Positions 26,552-35,279 of a stretch of 64,000 nt of DNA are shown here, piece after piece. Every line of letters starts with the position of its first letter. The stretch's first letter is position 1. This DNA is from Cellvibrio japonicus Ueda107 (lineage in GTDB: Bacteria; Pseudomonadota; Gammaproteobacteria; Pseudomonadales; Cellvibrionaceae). A model generated the notes under the pieces. That model did not search any database and was not told the origin of the DNA. It was given only the letters and a program-made list of their open reading frames with translations. The position numbers and the translations under genes were made by a program. The DNA is taken from positions 124,001 to 188,000 of the forward strand of contig NC_010995.1 in the NCBI RefSeq assembly GCF_000019225.1, read 5' to 3'.

Positions 26552-26994
26552 TTAGCGGAGCCATTCGTTTTATGTACACGACCTATACCGACATCCTGGT
26601 GCCCTTCCATGACGTGGACTCCATGCAAGTGGCCTGGCATGGGCACTATGTTAAGTACCTGGAGGTCGCGCGTTGTGAATTCCTGGAGTCGTTTAATTAC
26701 AGCTACCAGGCCATGTTGGAGTCGGGTTATGCCTGGCCTGTGGTGGATATGCGCATTAAATACATCAAACCCCTGCGGTTTGGCCAGCGTGTGCGGGTGC
26801 AATGCGCCCTGCGCGAATGGGAATACCGTTTAAAGATTGACTATGTGATCAGTGATGCCGCAACCGGTGAGCGCTTGACCAAGGCGTACACCATCCAGGT
26901 TGCGGTAGACCTGGCGACCCAGGCAATGTGTTTTGAATCACCCCTCGTATTACGGGAATCGCTCACCCGAAAATTAGGTCATCTGCCCGGTTGA
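26548..26994 (+). CDS. 4HBT-type acyl thioesterase (ApeK-like)
   Basis: 148-residue hotdog thioesterase with the 4-hydroxybenzoyl-CoA thioesterase signature FHDVDSMQVAWHGHYVKYLE (catalytic aspartate within DVDSMQ) and CEFLESF. It would release the finished chain or hydrolyse misprimed carrier protein. The start is the GTG at 26548, overlapping the glycosyltransferase stop; an ATG 24 bases further in is possible. Confidence 0.86.
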   Translation: MISGAIRFMYTTYTDILVPFHDVDSMQVAWHGHYVKYLEVARCEFLESFNYSYQAMLESGYAWPVVDMRIKYIKPLRFGQRVRVQCALREWEYRLKIDYVISDAATGERLTKAYTIQVAVDLATQAMCFESPLVLRESLTRKLGHLPG

Positions 26995-26995
26995 A

Positions 26996-27694
26996 ATGCC
27001 TATGAACAGCCTCCTGCTTGTTAGTAAAAGCGTGTGCTTCTTTAGTAAAGCCCTGTGTCTTTGGCTAGTGTTGGCAGCCGTCCATGGTCGTGCGGCAGAG
27101 CCGACCCAGGAGCGTATTGACCAGGTGGTGCAACGCCTGGGCGAGATAGTGTTTATCCGCGGCGACTTTGTGCAGGAGAAAACCCTGAAGGGTTTGCCCT
27201 ACGCGCTTAGGGCACAGGGAACATTTATTTTTTGGCAAAACCAGGGGCTTTACCAGGCGACAGAGAAACCCTTTTTCAATGCCTTTACCATTACCCGGGA
27301 TGCGCTAATTAATTGGCAGGCGGACGGTACGGGCAGCCTCTCCAGGGAGCAGCCCGCCATTATGCAGCGCGAAGTCAACAAAACCCTGCTCGCTTTTTTT
27401 AGCGCGGACATCGCCTTGATCCAGCAGCGCTTTAATACCGAATGGCAGTTTACCGACAACCAGTGGCACCTGACCCTGACCCCCAGGCTGGAGTTGATTG
27501 CAAAGAATATGCGTAGCGTGGAATTGGCTGGTGATCACTTGCTGCAATCGATTCGTGTGCTGGCGGCGAATGGCGATGAGACGCGCATCCAGTTCAGCAA
27601 CCAACAACCGGCAACGGAACCTACTGCTGGGGACTGTCGCTGGTTTTTCCTGCCACCAGACACCCGCTGTACCGAATTAGCCAACCAACCTTGA
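26996..27694 (+). CDS. LolA-like outer-membrane lipid carrier protein
   Basis: 232-residue periplasmic protein with a long signal peptide (hydrophobic core LCLWLVLAAVHG, cleavage near residue 33) and a LolA-like beta-sheet cavity region: IRGDFVQEKTLKGL, GTFIFWQNQGLYQATEKPF and NKTLLAFFSADI. Proteins of this type accompany MMPL exporters in aryl polyene clusters and are thought to carry the hydrophobic product across the periplasm. It lies one base after the thioesterase. Confidence 0.85.
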   Translation: MPMNSLLLVSKSVCFFSKALCLWLVLAAVHGRAAEPTQERIDQVVQRLGEIVFIRGDFVQEKTLKGLPYALRAQGTFIFWQNQGLYQATEKPFFNAFTITRDALINWQADGTGSLSREQPAIMQREVNKTLLAFFSADIALIQQRFNTEWQFTDNQWHLTLTPRLELIAKNMRSVELAGDHLLQSIRVLAANGDETRIQFSNQQPATEPTAGDCRWFFLPPDTRCTELANQP

Positions 27695-27710
27695 GGCGTG
27701 TAGGGACTAT

Positions 27711-30167
27711 ATGCCTTTTGTGACCGTACCCGTAAATACTGTGCAGCGCTGGCTGGGTGTTATCACGGCGATAGTGACGCTGGCCGTACTGGCGCTGCTG
27801 GGGCAGGTGCTTAACCAGGGTGTAAGGGTGGAGGCGGATTTACAAAAGCTCTTTCCTAAAGACCAACTCCATCCATTGGCCGCGCGCGCCACTGAGCAGC
27901 TTTATCGCGAGTTTGGCAATAAAGCCCTACTGGCAGTCCAGGCGCCGCAACGGGATGAGGCCCGGCAGGCTGCTGAAGTATTGGCCCGGGCCATTGCCCA
28001 CAATCCACTCTTGCATATAGAGCAGGTGGCAGGTCACTCGCCGCAGTTGATAGCGCAACAGGCGTTGATTGCCCGCCATCATTTCCAATTATTAACGCCC
28101 CAACAGCGCGAACACCTGCGGACTGACCCCACCCCGCTGTTGGGACAGGCCCAGGCGGCCTTGTTTGGTTTTAATGGCAATGGCCTGTCGCCCCTGGATG
28201 ATCCCTTGAATTTAGTGCCCGGCTATTTGCACCAGTTGCAACCGGCACTCAACGGCGAGTTGCTCAACGACCGCTTGCTGGTGGCGGATGAGCAGGGCCA
28301 GCTGATCCTGTTTGCCTTGAGTGTACAGGGCGAGGCATTCAGTTTGTCGGTACAAGAGCAGGTGGATACCTGGCTCACCCAGGTGCGTCAGCAGCTACAG
28401 GATAACCCGCACACAGCCAACAGCCAGATCCTGGTATCGGGGGCGATATTCCATGCCGCCCAGGCAGCACAGCAGGCCCAGCGCGAGGTAAGGGTGATTG
28501 GTATCGGCTCCCTGGTCGGCCTGTTACTTTTGTTTATGTTGGCATTTCGCCGTTTGCAGCCATTGTTCTTAAGTGTTCTCTCGGTGGCCTATGGCTGTGG
28601 CTGTGCTTTTGTAGTCACCCATTGGCTGTTTGCTGAAATCCATTTGATGACCCTGGTGTTTGGCGCGAGCCTGATCGGGGTTGCGGTAGATTATTCCCTG
28701 CATTATTTGTGTAAATACCACGCGACCTTGGCGTCGGGTGGCGATCGGGATAAGCCTGTACTCGACGGGTTATTGGCCTCGTTGGTATTGAGTTTAATAA
28801 CCTCCGTCCTGGCTTACAGCTGCCTGTTCCAGGCCTCTTTACCGGGTCTGCAACAGATTGCCTGTTTTTCAATCATTGGACTGGCCTGCTCCTGGTTATT
28901 TGTGATGGGGTTGTATCCCTTGTTGCTCCGTCAGCGCGCCCAGGTGGACAGCAGCCTGCCTGCGCCTGTGCCGCTGGTGGATCGCTGTGCCTTTTCCATA
29001 TGGCAGTTCTGGCAAGCAACTTCCCGTCAAGCCCGGATCTGGTTGGCTGTTGTACTGTTAGGCGTGTTTAGCCTGGGGGCATTTAGCTTCTCAATCAGCA
29101 ATGATGTGCGCACTTTCTACACGCCATCCCCGGAATTGATGGCATCCGAGCGGCGCTTGCAACAGGTTCTGCAAGGTGTGTCGCCCAACCAGTATTTCCT
29201 GCTGAGTGCCGCCTCGCCGGAGCAGTTGCTGCAATTGGAAGAGCAATTTCGCTATGGGCATCTTGATCCACTGGTTGCCAGGGGTGCCGTACATGGCTAT
29301 ACCGCAACCAGTGTGGCGGTGCCTTCGCAGCGGCAACAGGCATTGGATTACCAATTGCAGCGCGACCGTGTGTACAGCAACCAGGGGCTGGCGAGCGAGT
29401 TTATGCAGTCCGCTGGTTTTGGGGCGGAAGCTATTGCCGATACCCGGGAAAAATTCCACCTGGCCGCAGGTAACGATTTGCTGCCTGATACTTGGTTGCT
29501 GCCCGATGCCTGGCTACAGGTCGCGCGCCCTGATCAGCGCCTGTTGTGGCTGGGTGAACGGGAGCAGTCCTGGGTGAGTATTATCGGGTTGCGCGGGGTA
29601 GCCGATGTTGATGCCCTTGCCGGGTTGGCGAGTCGGGCGGCAACCGGGCAAAACACTATCCTGTGGGTGGATCGTGTTGCCGATATGTCGGTGTTGTTGC
29701 AGCACTTGTTGCAGGTATCGGCACTGCTGCTGCTGTTAGCCTACGGTGTGATTATCGTCCTGTTGTGGTGCGCCTATCGCCAATGGCGGGCGCTGGTGCA
29801 GGTCGTTGTCCCCATGTTGACGACTCTCACCACACTGTCCGTGCTTGCCATCCTGGGAGTGGACATTACTTTATTCCACGTATTTGGCTGTTACCTGATC
29901 CTTGGCCTGGGCATGGATTACAGTATTTTTTCCTATGTCGGTGGCATGCACGACCGGGTGTCCCAGCGGGCCATTTGGTTATCGGTGGTTACCAGCCTAT
30001 TGTCATTTGGCCTTCTGTCGTTGAGTTCTACTCCTATGGTGCAGGCTTTTGGTATGACCTTGTTACTCGGTTGTCTCTTTAATTGGTTATATGCCCCATT
30101 GGTGGCAACCTTGAAGCCCCCTATGCAACGACTCCACCGTCACAAGGGGAAACAGGACGATGAATAA
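27711..30167 (+). CDS. MMPL/RND-family exporter
   Basis: 818-residue inner-membrane exporter with two repeats of six transmembrane helices, each followed by a large periplasmic loop. The membrane helices bear the proton-relay motifs GVAVDYSLHYLCKYH (about residue 325) and GLGMDYSIFSYVGGMHD (about residue 730). It is the probable transporter for the polyene lipid and works with the LolA-like and DUF3261 proteins on either side. Its stop overlaps the lipoprotein gene by eight bases. Confidence 0.9.
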   Translation: MPFVTVPVNTVQRWLGVITAIVTLAVLALLGQVLNQGVRVEADLQKLFPKDQLHPLAARATEQLYREFGNKALLAVQAPQRDEARQAAEVLARAIAHNPLLHIEQVAGHSPQLIAQQALIARHHFQLLTPQQREHLRTDPTPLLGQAQAALFGFNGNGLSPLDDPLNLVPGYLHQLQPALNGELLNDRLLVADEQGQLILFALSVQGEAFSLSVQEQVDTWLTQVRQQLQDNPHTANSQILVSGAIFHAAQAAQQAQREVRVIGIGSLVGLLLLFMLAFRRLQPLFLSVLSVAYGCGCAFVVTHWLFAEIHLMTLVFGASLIGVAVDYSLHYLCKYHATLASGGDRDKPVLDGLLASLVLSLITSVLAYSCLFQASLPGLQQIACFSIIGLACSWLFVMGLYPLLLRQRAQVDSSLPAPVPLVDRCAFSIWQFWQATSRQARIWLAVVLLGVFSLGAFSFSISNDVRTFYTPSPELMASERRLQQVLQGVSPNQYFLLSAASPEQLLQLEEQFRYGHLDPLVARGAVHGYTATSVAVPSQRQQALDYQLQRDRVYSNQGLASEFMQSAGFGAEAIADTREKFHLAAGNDLLPDTWLLPDAWLQVARPDQRLLWLGEREQSWVSIIGLRGVADVDALAGLASRAATGQNTILWVDRVADMSVLLQHLLQVSALLLLLAYGVIIVLLWCAYRQWRALVQVVVPMLTTLTTLSVLAILGVDITLFHVFGCYLILGLGMDYSIFSYVGGMHDRVSQRAIWLSVVTSLLSFGLLSLSSTPMVQAFGMTLLLGCLFNWLYAPLVATLKPPMQRLHRHKGKQDDE

Positions 30168-30753
30168 TGCCCCATTGACCCGCTTCCTGCTGATGTTCCT
30201 GGCGTTGGCAATATTGTCGGGATGTAGTTTTGTGGGGACCAGGGATTTTCCCCTGCAAGTGACCACCAGTGACCAGCATACCTATGTTGTGCAACAGCAG
30301 TGGCAAGTGTACGCACAAGGGCGCGATTATGCCCTGGAGGTGATTGTCGAGCGCCGGGCGGCCCGGTGGCGCCTGATCATGCTCAACCAGTTGGGCCAGC
30401 GCCTTGTAACGGTAGAGTCGGATGGCCAGCGGCTGCATGTTGAGCGCCACCTATCCCATCCGGCAACCCGGCAATTGCCGGATTTACTACAAGCCTGGCA
30501 ATTTGGCTTTTGGCCCCTGGCTGATCTTCAGGGGGTAGATCCCCGCTGGGTCTTTAGTGAAGGCAATGGCCGTCGGGAGGTGTACTTTTCTGGTATATTG
30601 CGCGCCACTATTGAACGCCTGGCAGTTAATGAGAACAAGGCTGGCGATTCCGGCCCCCAGGCAGCGTCCGGTCTCCTTAATCCCTGGCAGGGCAGCCTGA
30701 GCTATAACACCGCTGACTTGCGTTTGCTCATCCACAGCCAGCCGTTGAATTGA
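30160..30753 (+). CDS. DUF3261 lipoprotein of aryl polyene export
   Basis: 197-residue lipoprotein with a type II signal sequence, lipobox LSGC near residue 22, followed by a beta-rich domain (YVVQQQWQVYAQGRDYALE and VEVIVERR-type strands) and QLPDLLQAWQFGFWPLADLQ. Without a +2 aspartate it should be sorted to the outer membrane. It resembles the DUF3261 genes next to MMPL exporters in aryl polyene clusters; the mechanism is unknown. Confidence 0.83.
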   Translation: MNNAPLTRFLLMFLALAILSGCSFVGTRDFPLQVTTSDQHTYVVQQQWQVYAQGRDYALEVIVERRAARWRLIMLNQLGQRLVTVESDGQRLHVERHLSHPATRQLPDLLQAWQFGFWPLADLQGVDPRWVFSEGNGRREVYFSGILRATIERLAVNENKAGDSGPQAASGLLNPWQGSLSYNTADLRLLIHSQPLN

Positions 30754-30760
30754 TAATGCT

Positions 30761-31249
30761 ATGAGCCAACCACCGCTGTTTGAGTCTGTGCAGGACTTAT
30801 TACTCCATCGCCCACCTATGTTGCTATTAAAAGAGGTGGTGCGCTGGGGGCCGGGGGAGCTTGAGGCCCTGGTTGACCCGCGCGACTCCCATGTATTTAT
30901 CGATGCGGACGGTCGCTTGCCCGTGTGGGTGGGTATTGAGTATATGGCCCAGGCCATAGGTGCCCTGGCGGGAATTGCCGCGCGCCAGGAGGGTGAGCCG
31001 ATTCGCCTTGGCTTTTTGTTGGGGACACGTCGCTACCAGGCCGATGTCAGCCATTTTGACCTGGCGCAGGAACTGCGGGTGTGTGTCACTGAGCGCCTGC
31101 GCGATGAGACCAACCTGGTGTTGTTTAACGGTGAGCTATATGCAGGTACACAGCGACTTGCCCAAGCTGAGATAAAAGCAATTCAACCCAGGGATATTGA
31201 TGCAGTCATGGGGCAGTTTATGCAAATGAATGCGCTGGCAGGAGAATAA
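30761..31249 (+). CDS. Hotdog-fold dehydratase, ApeP-like
   Basis: 162-residue hotdog protein with the N-terminal motif LLHRPPMLLLKEVVRWGPGE and the central IEYMAQAIGALAGIAARQEG, the same layout as the 140-residue gene at 14686 but longer. It would be the ApeP-type half of a dehydratase complex. The order dehydratase-ketoreductase-ketosynthase here equals the apeP-Q-R end of the Escherichia coli cluster. It precedes the FabG-like gene by two bases. Confidence 0.85.
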   Translation: MSQPPLFESVQDLLLHRPPMLLLKEVVRWGPGELEALVDPRDSHVFIDADGRLPVWVGIEYMAQAIGALAGIAARQEGEPIRLGFLLGTRRYQADVSHFDLAQELRVCVTERLRDETNLVLFNGELYAGTQRLAQAEIKAIQPRDIDAVMGQFMQMNALAGE

Positions 31250-31251
31250 CG

Positions 31252-31980
31252 ATGAATAACAAACGAGTATTGGTGACAGGTTCCAGTCGCGGTATAGGCC
31301 GTGCCATTGCCCTGCAATTAGCGCGTGATGGTTATGAGTTGGTAATCCATTGCCGCCAGCAGCGCGACCAGGCTGAAGCCGTCCAGCAGCTTATTAGCGC
31401 TGGAGGTGGCCGCGCCAGCATTTTGCAATTTGATGTGGCAGAGCGCGACCTGACCAGGCAGTTGCTTGAAGCGGATATGGAGGCCAATGGTGCCTATTAC
31501 GCTGTGGTATGCAATGCCGGTATTGCGCGCGATAACGCCTTTCCTGCCATGAGTGGCGATGATTGGGACGCAGTGATACACACCAACCTTGATGCGTTTT
31601 ACAACGTGCTTAATCCCATCATTATGCCCATGGTACGCCGTCGGGCACCCGGTCGTATTGTGACCCTGGCCTCGGTCTCCGGGGTGATGGGGAATCGCGG
31701 ACAGGTAAATTATAGTGCCGCCAAGGCGGGCATTATTGGCGCGACCAAAGCGCTGGCAATTGAACTGGCCAAGCGTGAGATTACCGTTAATTGTGTCGCG
31801 CCCGGCTTGATTAATACCGACATGCTTGATGAGGCCCCGGTAGAGGAGGCGCTAAAAATGATTCCCATGCGCCGCGCCGGTGAACCGGAAGAAGTCGCTT
31901 CCCTGGTTAGCTACCTGCTATCTCCACCGGCGGGCTACCTGACCCGTCAGGTAATCTCAGTCAATGGTGGTATGTTTTAA
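31252..31980 (+). CDS. 3-ketoacyl-ACP reductase (FabG-like, ApeQ)
   Basis: 242-residue short-chain dehydrogenase. The NADPH site is VTGSSRGIGRAIAL, the NAG motif is VVCNAGIARDN, and the catalytic Ser-Tyr-Lys triad is in ASVSGVMGNRGQVNYSAAKA. It reduces the ketoacyl intermediate in each polyene cycle. Its stop overlaps the ketosynthase start (TAATG), so the two are coupled. Confidence 0.92.
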   Translation: MNNKRVLVTGSSRGIGRAIALQLARDGYELVIHCRQQRDQAEAVQQLISAGGGRASILQFDVAERDLTRQLLEADMEANGAYYAVVCNAGIARDNAFPAMSGDDWDAVIHTNLDAFYNVLNPIIMPMVRRRAPGRIVTLASVSGVMGNRGQVNYSAAKAGIIGATKALAIELAKREITVNCVAPGLINTDMLDEAPVEEALKMIPMRRAGEPEEVASLVSYLLSPPAGYLTRQVISVNGGMF

Positions 31981-33212
31981 TGAAACGTGTCGTTGTTACC
32001 GGTATGGGGGTGGTCACCGCCTTGGGGAATAGCTGGCCGGAATTTGCCGCCAAACTCAAAACGGGGACTAGCGCTATCCGTCGCCTGGATGATTGGGCAA
32101 CCTATAAAGACCTCAATACCAACCTTGCCGGGCCAATCGAAGGCTTTGTGGTTCCGGAACATTATCCACGCAAGAAAATCCGCTCCATGGGGCGAGTGTC
32201 GCTGCTATCTACCCGCGCAACAGAATTTGCCCTGGCAGATGCCGGTTTGCTCGATGATCCCGTGGTGCAGAGCGGTGCCATGGGGATTGCCTACGGCTCC
32301 TCAACGGGCAGCACCGATGCGACCCGCGACTTTGCGGTCATGTTGGACAAGCGCGATATTGGCGGTGCGACAGCGACCACCTACATCCGCATGATGGGGC
32401 ACACGGCGCCCGTCAATATTGGTGTTTTCTTTGGCATGAAAGGGCGGATTATCACCACCTCATCGGCCTGTACCTCGGGCAGCCAGGGCATAGGTTATGC
32501 CTATGAAGCGATCAAATATGGCCAGCAAACGCTGATGGTGGCGGGTGGCGCTGAAGAACTGTGCCCATCGGAAGCGGCGGTATTTGATACCCTCTACGCC
32601 ACCAGTACCAAAAACGATACGCCTGATATAACTCCCAGCCCCTTTGATATCCATCGCGATGGGTTGGTGATCGGCGAAGGTGCCGGCACCTTAATCCTGG
32701 AAGAGCTGGAACATGCACAGGCGCGGGGTGCAAAAATCTATGCTGAATTGGTTGGTTTTGGCACCAACTCTGATGGTGGGCATGTCACCCAGCCGGATCC
32801 GGTTACCATGAATATCGCCATGCAAAAGGCCCTTGATGATGCGGGCCTGATGCCTGCGGATATTGGTTACATCAATGCCCATGGCACGGCAACGGATCGC
32901 GGTGATATTGCAGAATCTGTGGCTACCGAAAAGCTGTTTGGCAAGAAAACTGTGCCGATTAGCACCCTTAAGGGCAATATCGGCCATACGTTGGGCGCCT
33001 GCGGGGCCATCGAGGCCTGGGCAAGTATCCAGATGATGAATGACGGCTGGTTTGCCCCTACCCTGAATCTCAAGGCGCCCGATCCCCAGTGTGGAGATTT
33101 GGACTACATTGTAGGCGAAGGACGCCGGTTGGATTGCACTTACATCATGAGTAATAACTTCGCCTTTGGCGGTATCAATACTTCATTGATTTTCAAACGT
33201 TGGCCCGCCTGA
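31980..33212 (+). CDS. Beta-ketoacyl-ACP synthase II-like (ApeR)
   Basis: 410-residue FabF-type condensing enzyme with the Cys-His-His triad in TSSACTSGSQGIGY, INAHGTATDRGDIAE and KGNIGHTLGACGAIE. As a homodimeric ketosynthase it may catalyse the first condensation with the aryl starter, as proposed for ApeR. It is the last biosynthetic gene of the plus-strand arm; a different secreted protein follows. Confidence 0.9.
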   Translation: MKRVVVTGMGVVTALGNSWPEFAAKLKTGTSAIRRLDDWATYKDLNTNLAGPIEGFVVPEHYPRKKIRSMGRVSLLSTRATEFALADAGLLDDPVVQSGAMGIAYGSSTGSTDATRDFAVMLDKRDIGGATATTYIRMMGHTAPVNIGVFFGMKGRIITTSSACTSGSQGIGYAYEAIKYGQQTLMVAGGAEELCPSEAAVFDTLYATSTKNDTPDITPSPFDIHRDGLVIGEGAGTLILEELEHAQARGAKIYAELVGFGTNSDGGHVTQPDPVTMNIAMQKALDDAGLMPADIGYINAHGTATDRGDIAESVATEKLFGKKTVPISTLKGNIGHTLGACGAIEAWASIQMMNDGWFAPTLNLKAPDPQCGDLDYIVGEGRRLDCTYIMSNNFAFGGINTSLIFKRWPA

Positions 33213-33247
33213 TGGAGGGCCTTTTATTGCACAAGGAGCTTATCGCT

Positions 33248-33991
33248 ATGTTATTCCGCGCATTGCTGTTAGTTGTTACCCTGGGATTTAGCTGGACTGT
33301 CTGCGCCGAGCCGGAAACGCCCGAGGACTATGTAAAAATCTTCCAGTCCACTAATCTTCCCGATCAGGAAAAAGCAGCACAATCACTGGAATGGGCCGGG
33401 ATTTCATCACCTAGACTTTATGATTTGGTCGAAGCCAAAGCACTGGAGTATTTGCCGCGGGCAACCGACAGGACAAATGTTAATTATGTGGCGCACCTGA
33501 CCAATGCCTTGGCTTATTCCGGCAATGAAAAATACCGCCCCACCATTGAGAAAATTATCCAGGATGCGCCGCATAAAAGGCTGAAAAAATATGCGACCCA
33601 GGCACTTGGCCAGTTATCCCTCTACAGCCAGTTAAATCCGTTGATTGCACCTAAACCCTGGCCGGAATATACACATCCTTCCCTGGAACAGCGCCTGGTA
33701 AACATGCTCAACAGCGGTAATGATGAGTTGGTACGTATGGCGGCAAAACGTATACATTTTACCAACAACTACCAGCCTGAATTGCTGGCTTTACTGAGCG
33801 CTGGTATCCAGCAGCGCTATCAGCAGCCCATGGGCGGATTGGCGTTGGACACTACCGCCTGGATGTGTCGCGCCCTGGCTGGTAGTCGCGATGAGCAATA
33901 CAAGGCACTGATTGAACAAGTTGCCAAGGGCGCTAAAGAAAAGAAACTGGCCAAATATGCCAAAAAGTACTTGAGTTATTTTGGCCAATAA
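33248..33991 (+). CDS. Secreted helical repeat protein
   Basis: 247-residue protein with a signal peptide (MLFRALLLVVTLGFSWTVCA) and helical pairs such as EKAAQSLEWAG, KYATQALGQLSLYS and EQVAKGAKEKKLAKYAKKYL, resembling HEAT repeats. No catalytic motif is visible. AAGGAG precedes the ATG at 33248. It begins 35 bases after the ApeR-like gene and ends before a strong terminator, so it may be the last gene of the pigment transcript, but it could also belong to the metX side. Confidence 0.72.
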   Translation: MLFRALLLVVTLGFSWTVCAEPETPEDYVKIFQSTNLPDQEKAAQSLEWAGISSPRLYDLVEAKALEYLPRATDRTNVNYVAHLTNALAYSGNEKYRPTIEKIIQDAPHKRLKKYATQALGQLSLYSQLNPLIAPKPWPEYTHPSLEQRLVNMLNSGNDELVRMAAKRIHFTNNYQPELLALLSAGIQQRYQQPMGGLALDTTAWMCRALAGSRDEQYKALIEQVAKGAKEKKLAKYAKKYLSYFGQ

Positions 33992-34006
33992 CAGGGCAAT
34001 CCGTGG

Positions 34007-34039
34007 AAAAAGCCGGGTCTGCAAAACCCGGCTTTTTTA
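34007..34039 (+). terminator. Rho-independent terminator at the end of the pigment arm
   Basis: GC-rich inverted repeat AAGCCGGGT / ACCCGGCTT with a 7-base loop and a T run, located 16 bases after the stop of the secreted repeat protein. It marks the end of the plus-strand pigment transcript and separates it from metX. Confidence 0.9.
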
Positions 34040-34073
34040 TTTCCCATTGTCGCCGCAAGTCAACCGGCGAGCC

Positions 34074-34102
34074 TTGCAGGTACTGGCTTGCCTCTTTAGA
34101 CT
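34074..34102 (+). promoter_or_regulatory. Candidate metX promoter
   Basis: TTGCAG at 34074 and TAGACT at 34097 with the ideal spacing of 17 bases, just downstream of the terminator and 31 bases upstream of the metX start. This position is what is expected for a promoter of a metXW operon. Confidence 0.5.
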
Positions 34103-34132
34103 GGCGCCATTTGAATTTACATTGGAATTCCC

Positions 34133-35275
34133 ATGCCAAACCAACTACCCGCTGATTCAGTGGGCCTGGTCACTCCCCAAACCCTGCATTTTTCGGAGCC
34201 ACTGGAACTCGCCTGCGGCATCAGCCTGAACGAGTATGACCTGGTCTACGAAACCTATGGTCAATTGAATGCCGCCAAAAGCAATGCGGTACTGATTTGC
34301 CACGCCCTGTCCGGCCACCATCACGCCGCCGGTTACCACCGCCTGGAGGACAAGCGTCCCGGTTGGTGGGATGCCTATATCGGCCCGGGCAAACCCATAG
34401 ATACCAATAAGTTTTTCGTGGTGGCGCTCAACAACCTTGGCGGTTGCCACGGTTCCACCGGCCCGCGCTCTATCAACCCGGCTACCGGCAACGTCTGGGG
34501 TGCGGATTTTCCCATGCTGCGCGTGCGCGACTGGGTTGCCAGCCAGGCGCGCCTGGCCGATGCCCTGGGGATAGACACCTGGGCGGCGATTATTGGCGGC
34601 AGCCTGGGCGGTATGCAGGTGATGCGCTGGAGTATCCAATACCCACAGCGGGTGCGTTATGCCGTAGTCATCGCCTCGGCGATGAAACTGTCTGCACAAA
34701 ATATTGCCTTTAACGAAGCGGCGCGCAAAGCGATTATCAGCGACCCCAATTTTCACAACGGCGATTACCTCGCGCATAACACCCTGCCAAAAAATGGCCT
34801 GGCGGTGGCGCGCATGATTGGCCATATCACCTATCTGTCCGATTACGCCATGGGCGAAAAATTTGGCCGCGACCTGCGCAGCGGCAGTTTTGAGTTGGGT
34901 ATTGCCGAGCCGGTGGAATTCCAGATCGAAAGCTATTTGCGCTACCAGGGTGACAGCTTTGCTGTCAGCTTTGATGCCAACTCTTATATCCGTATTACCA
35001 AAGCGCTGGATTATTTCGACCTGGCGCGCGAGTACAGCGATGATCCGGTACTCGCCTTCCAGGGTGCCCAGGCAAAATTCCTGGTGGTTTCGTTCAGTAC
35101 CGACTGGCGCTTTGCCCCCCAGCGCTCGCGCGAAATTGTCGATGCCCTGGTGGGAGCCAACAAAGCAGTGACCTACGCTGAAATTGAATCCAAACACGGC
35201 CACGATGCATTCCTGCTGCCCGATGCGCGCTATGAGCAGGTATTCAAGCGCTACCTTGCCAGTGTGGAGGTGTGA
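34133..35275 (+). CDS. metX: Homoserine O-acetyltransferase/succinyltransferase MetX
   Basis: 380-residue alpha/beta-hydrolase-fold acyltransferase that acylates homoserine as the first step of methionine synthesis. The oxyanion region LICHALSGHHHAAGYH, the nucleophile elbow GGSLGGMQVMRW, and the C-terminal histidine ESKHGHDAFLL are present. Whether it uses acetyl-CoA or succinyl-CoA cannot be decided by name alone. It overlaps no other gene and is followed by metW after four bases. Confidence 0.95.
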   Translation: MPNQLPADSVGLVTPQTLHFSEPLELACGISLNEYDLVYETYGQLNAAKSNAVLICHALSGHHHAAGYHRLEDKRPGWWDAYIGPGKPIDTNKFFVVALNNLGGCHGSTGPRSINPATGNVWGADFPMLRVRDWVASQARLADALGIDTWAAIIGGSLGGMQVMRWSIQYPQRVRYAVVIASAMKLSAQNIAFNEAARKAIISDPNFHNGDYLAHNTLPKNGLAVARMIGHITYLSDYAMGEKFGRDLRSGSFELGIAEPVEFQIESYLRYQGDSFAVSFDANSYIRITKALDYFDLAREYSDDPVLAFQGAQAKFLVVSFSTDWRFAPQRSREIVDALVGANKAVTYAEIESKHGHDAFLLPDARYEQVFKRYLASVEV

Positions 35276-35279
35276 CGAT

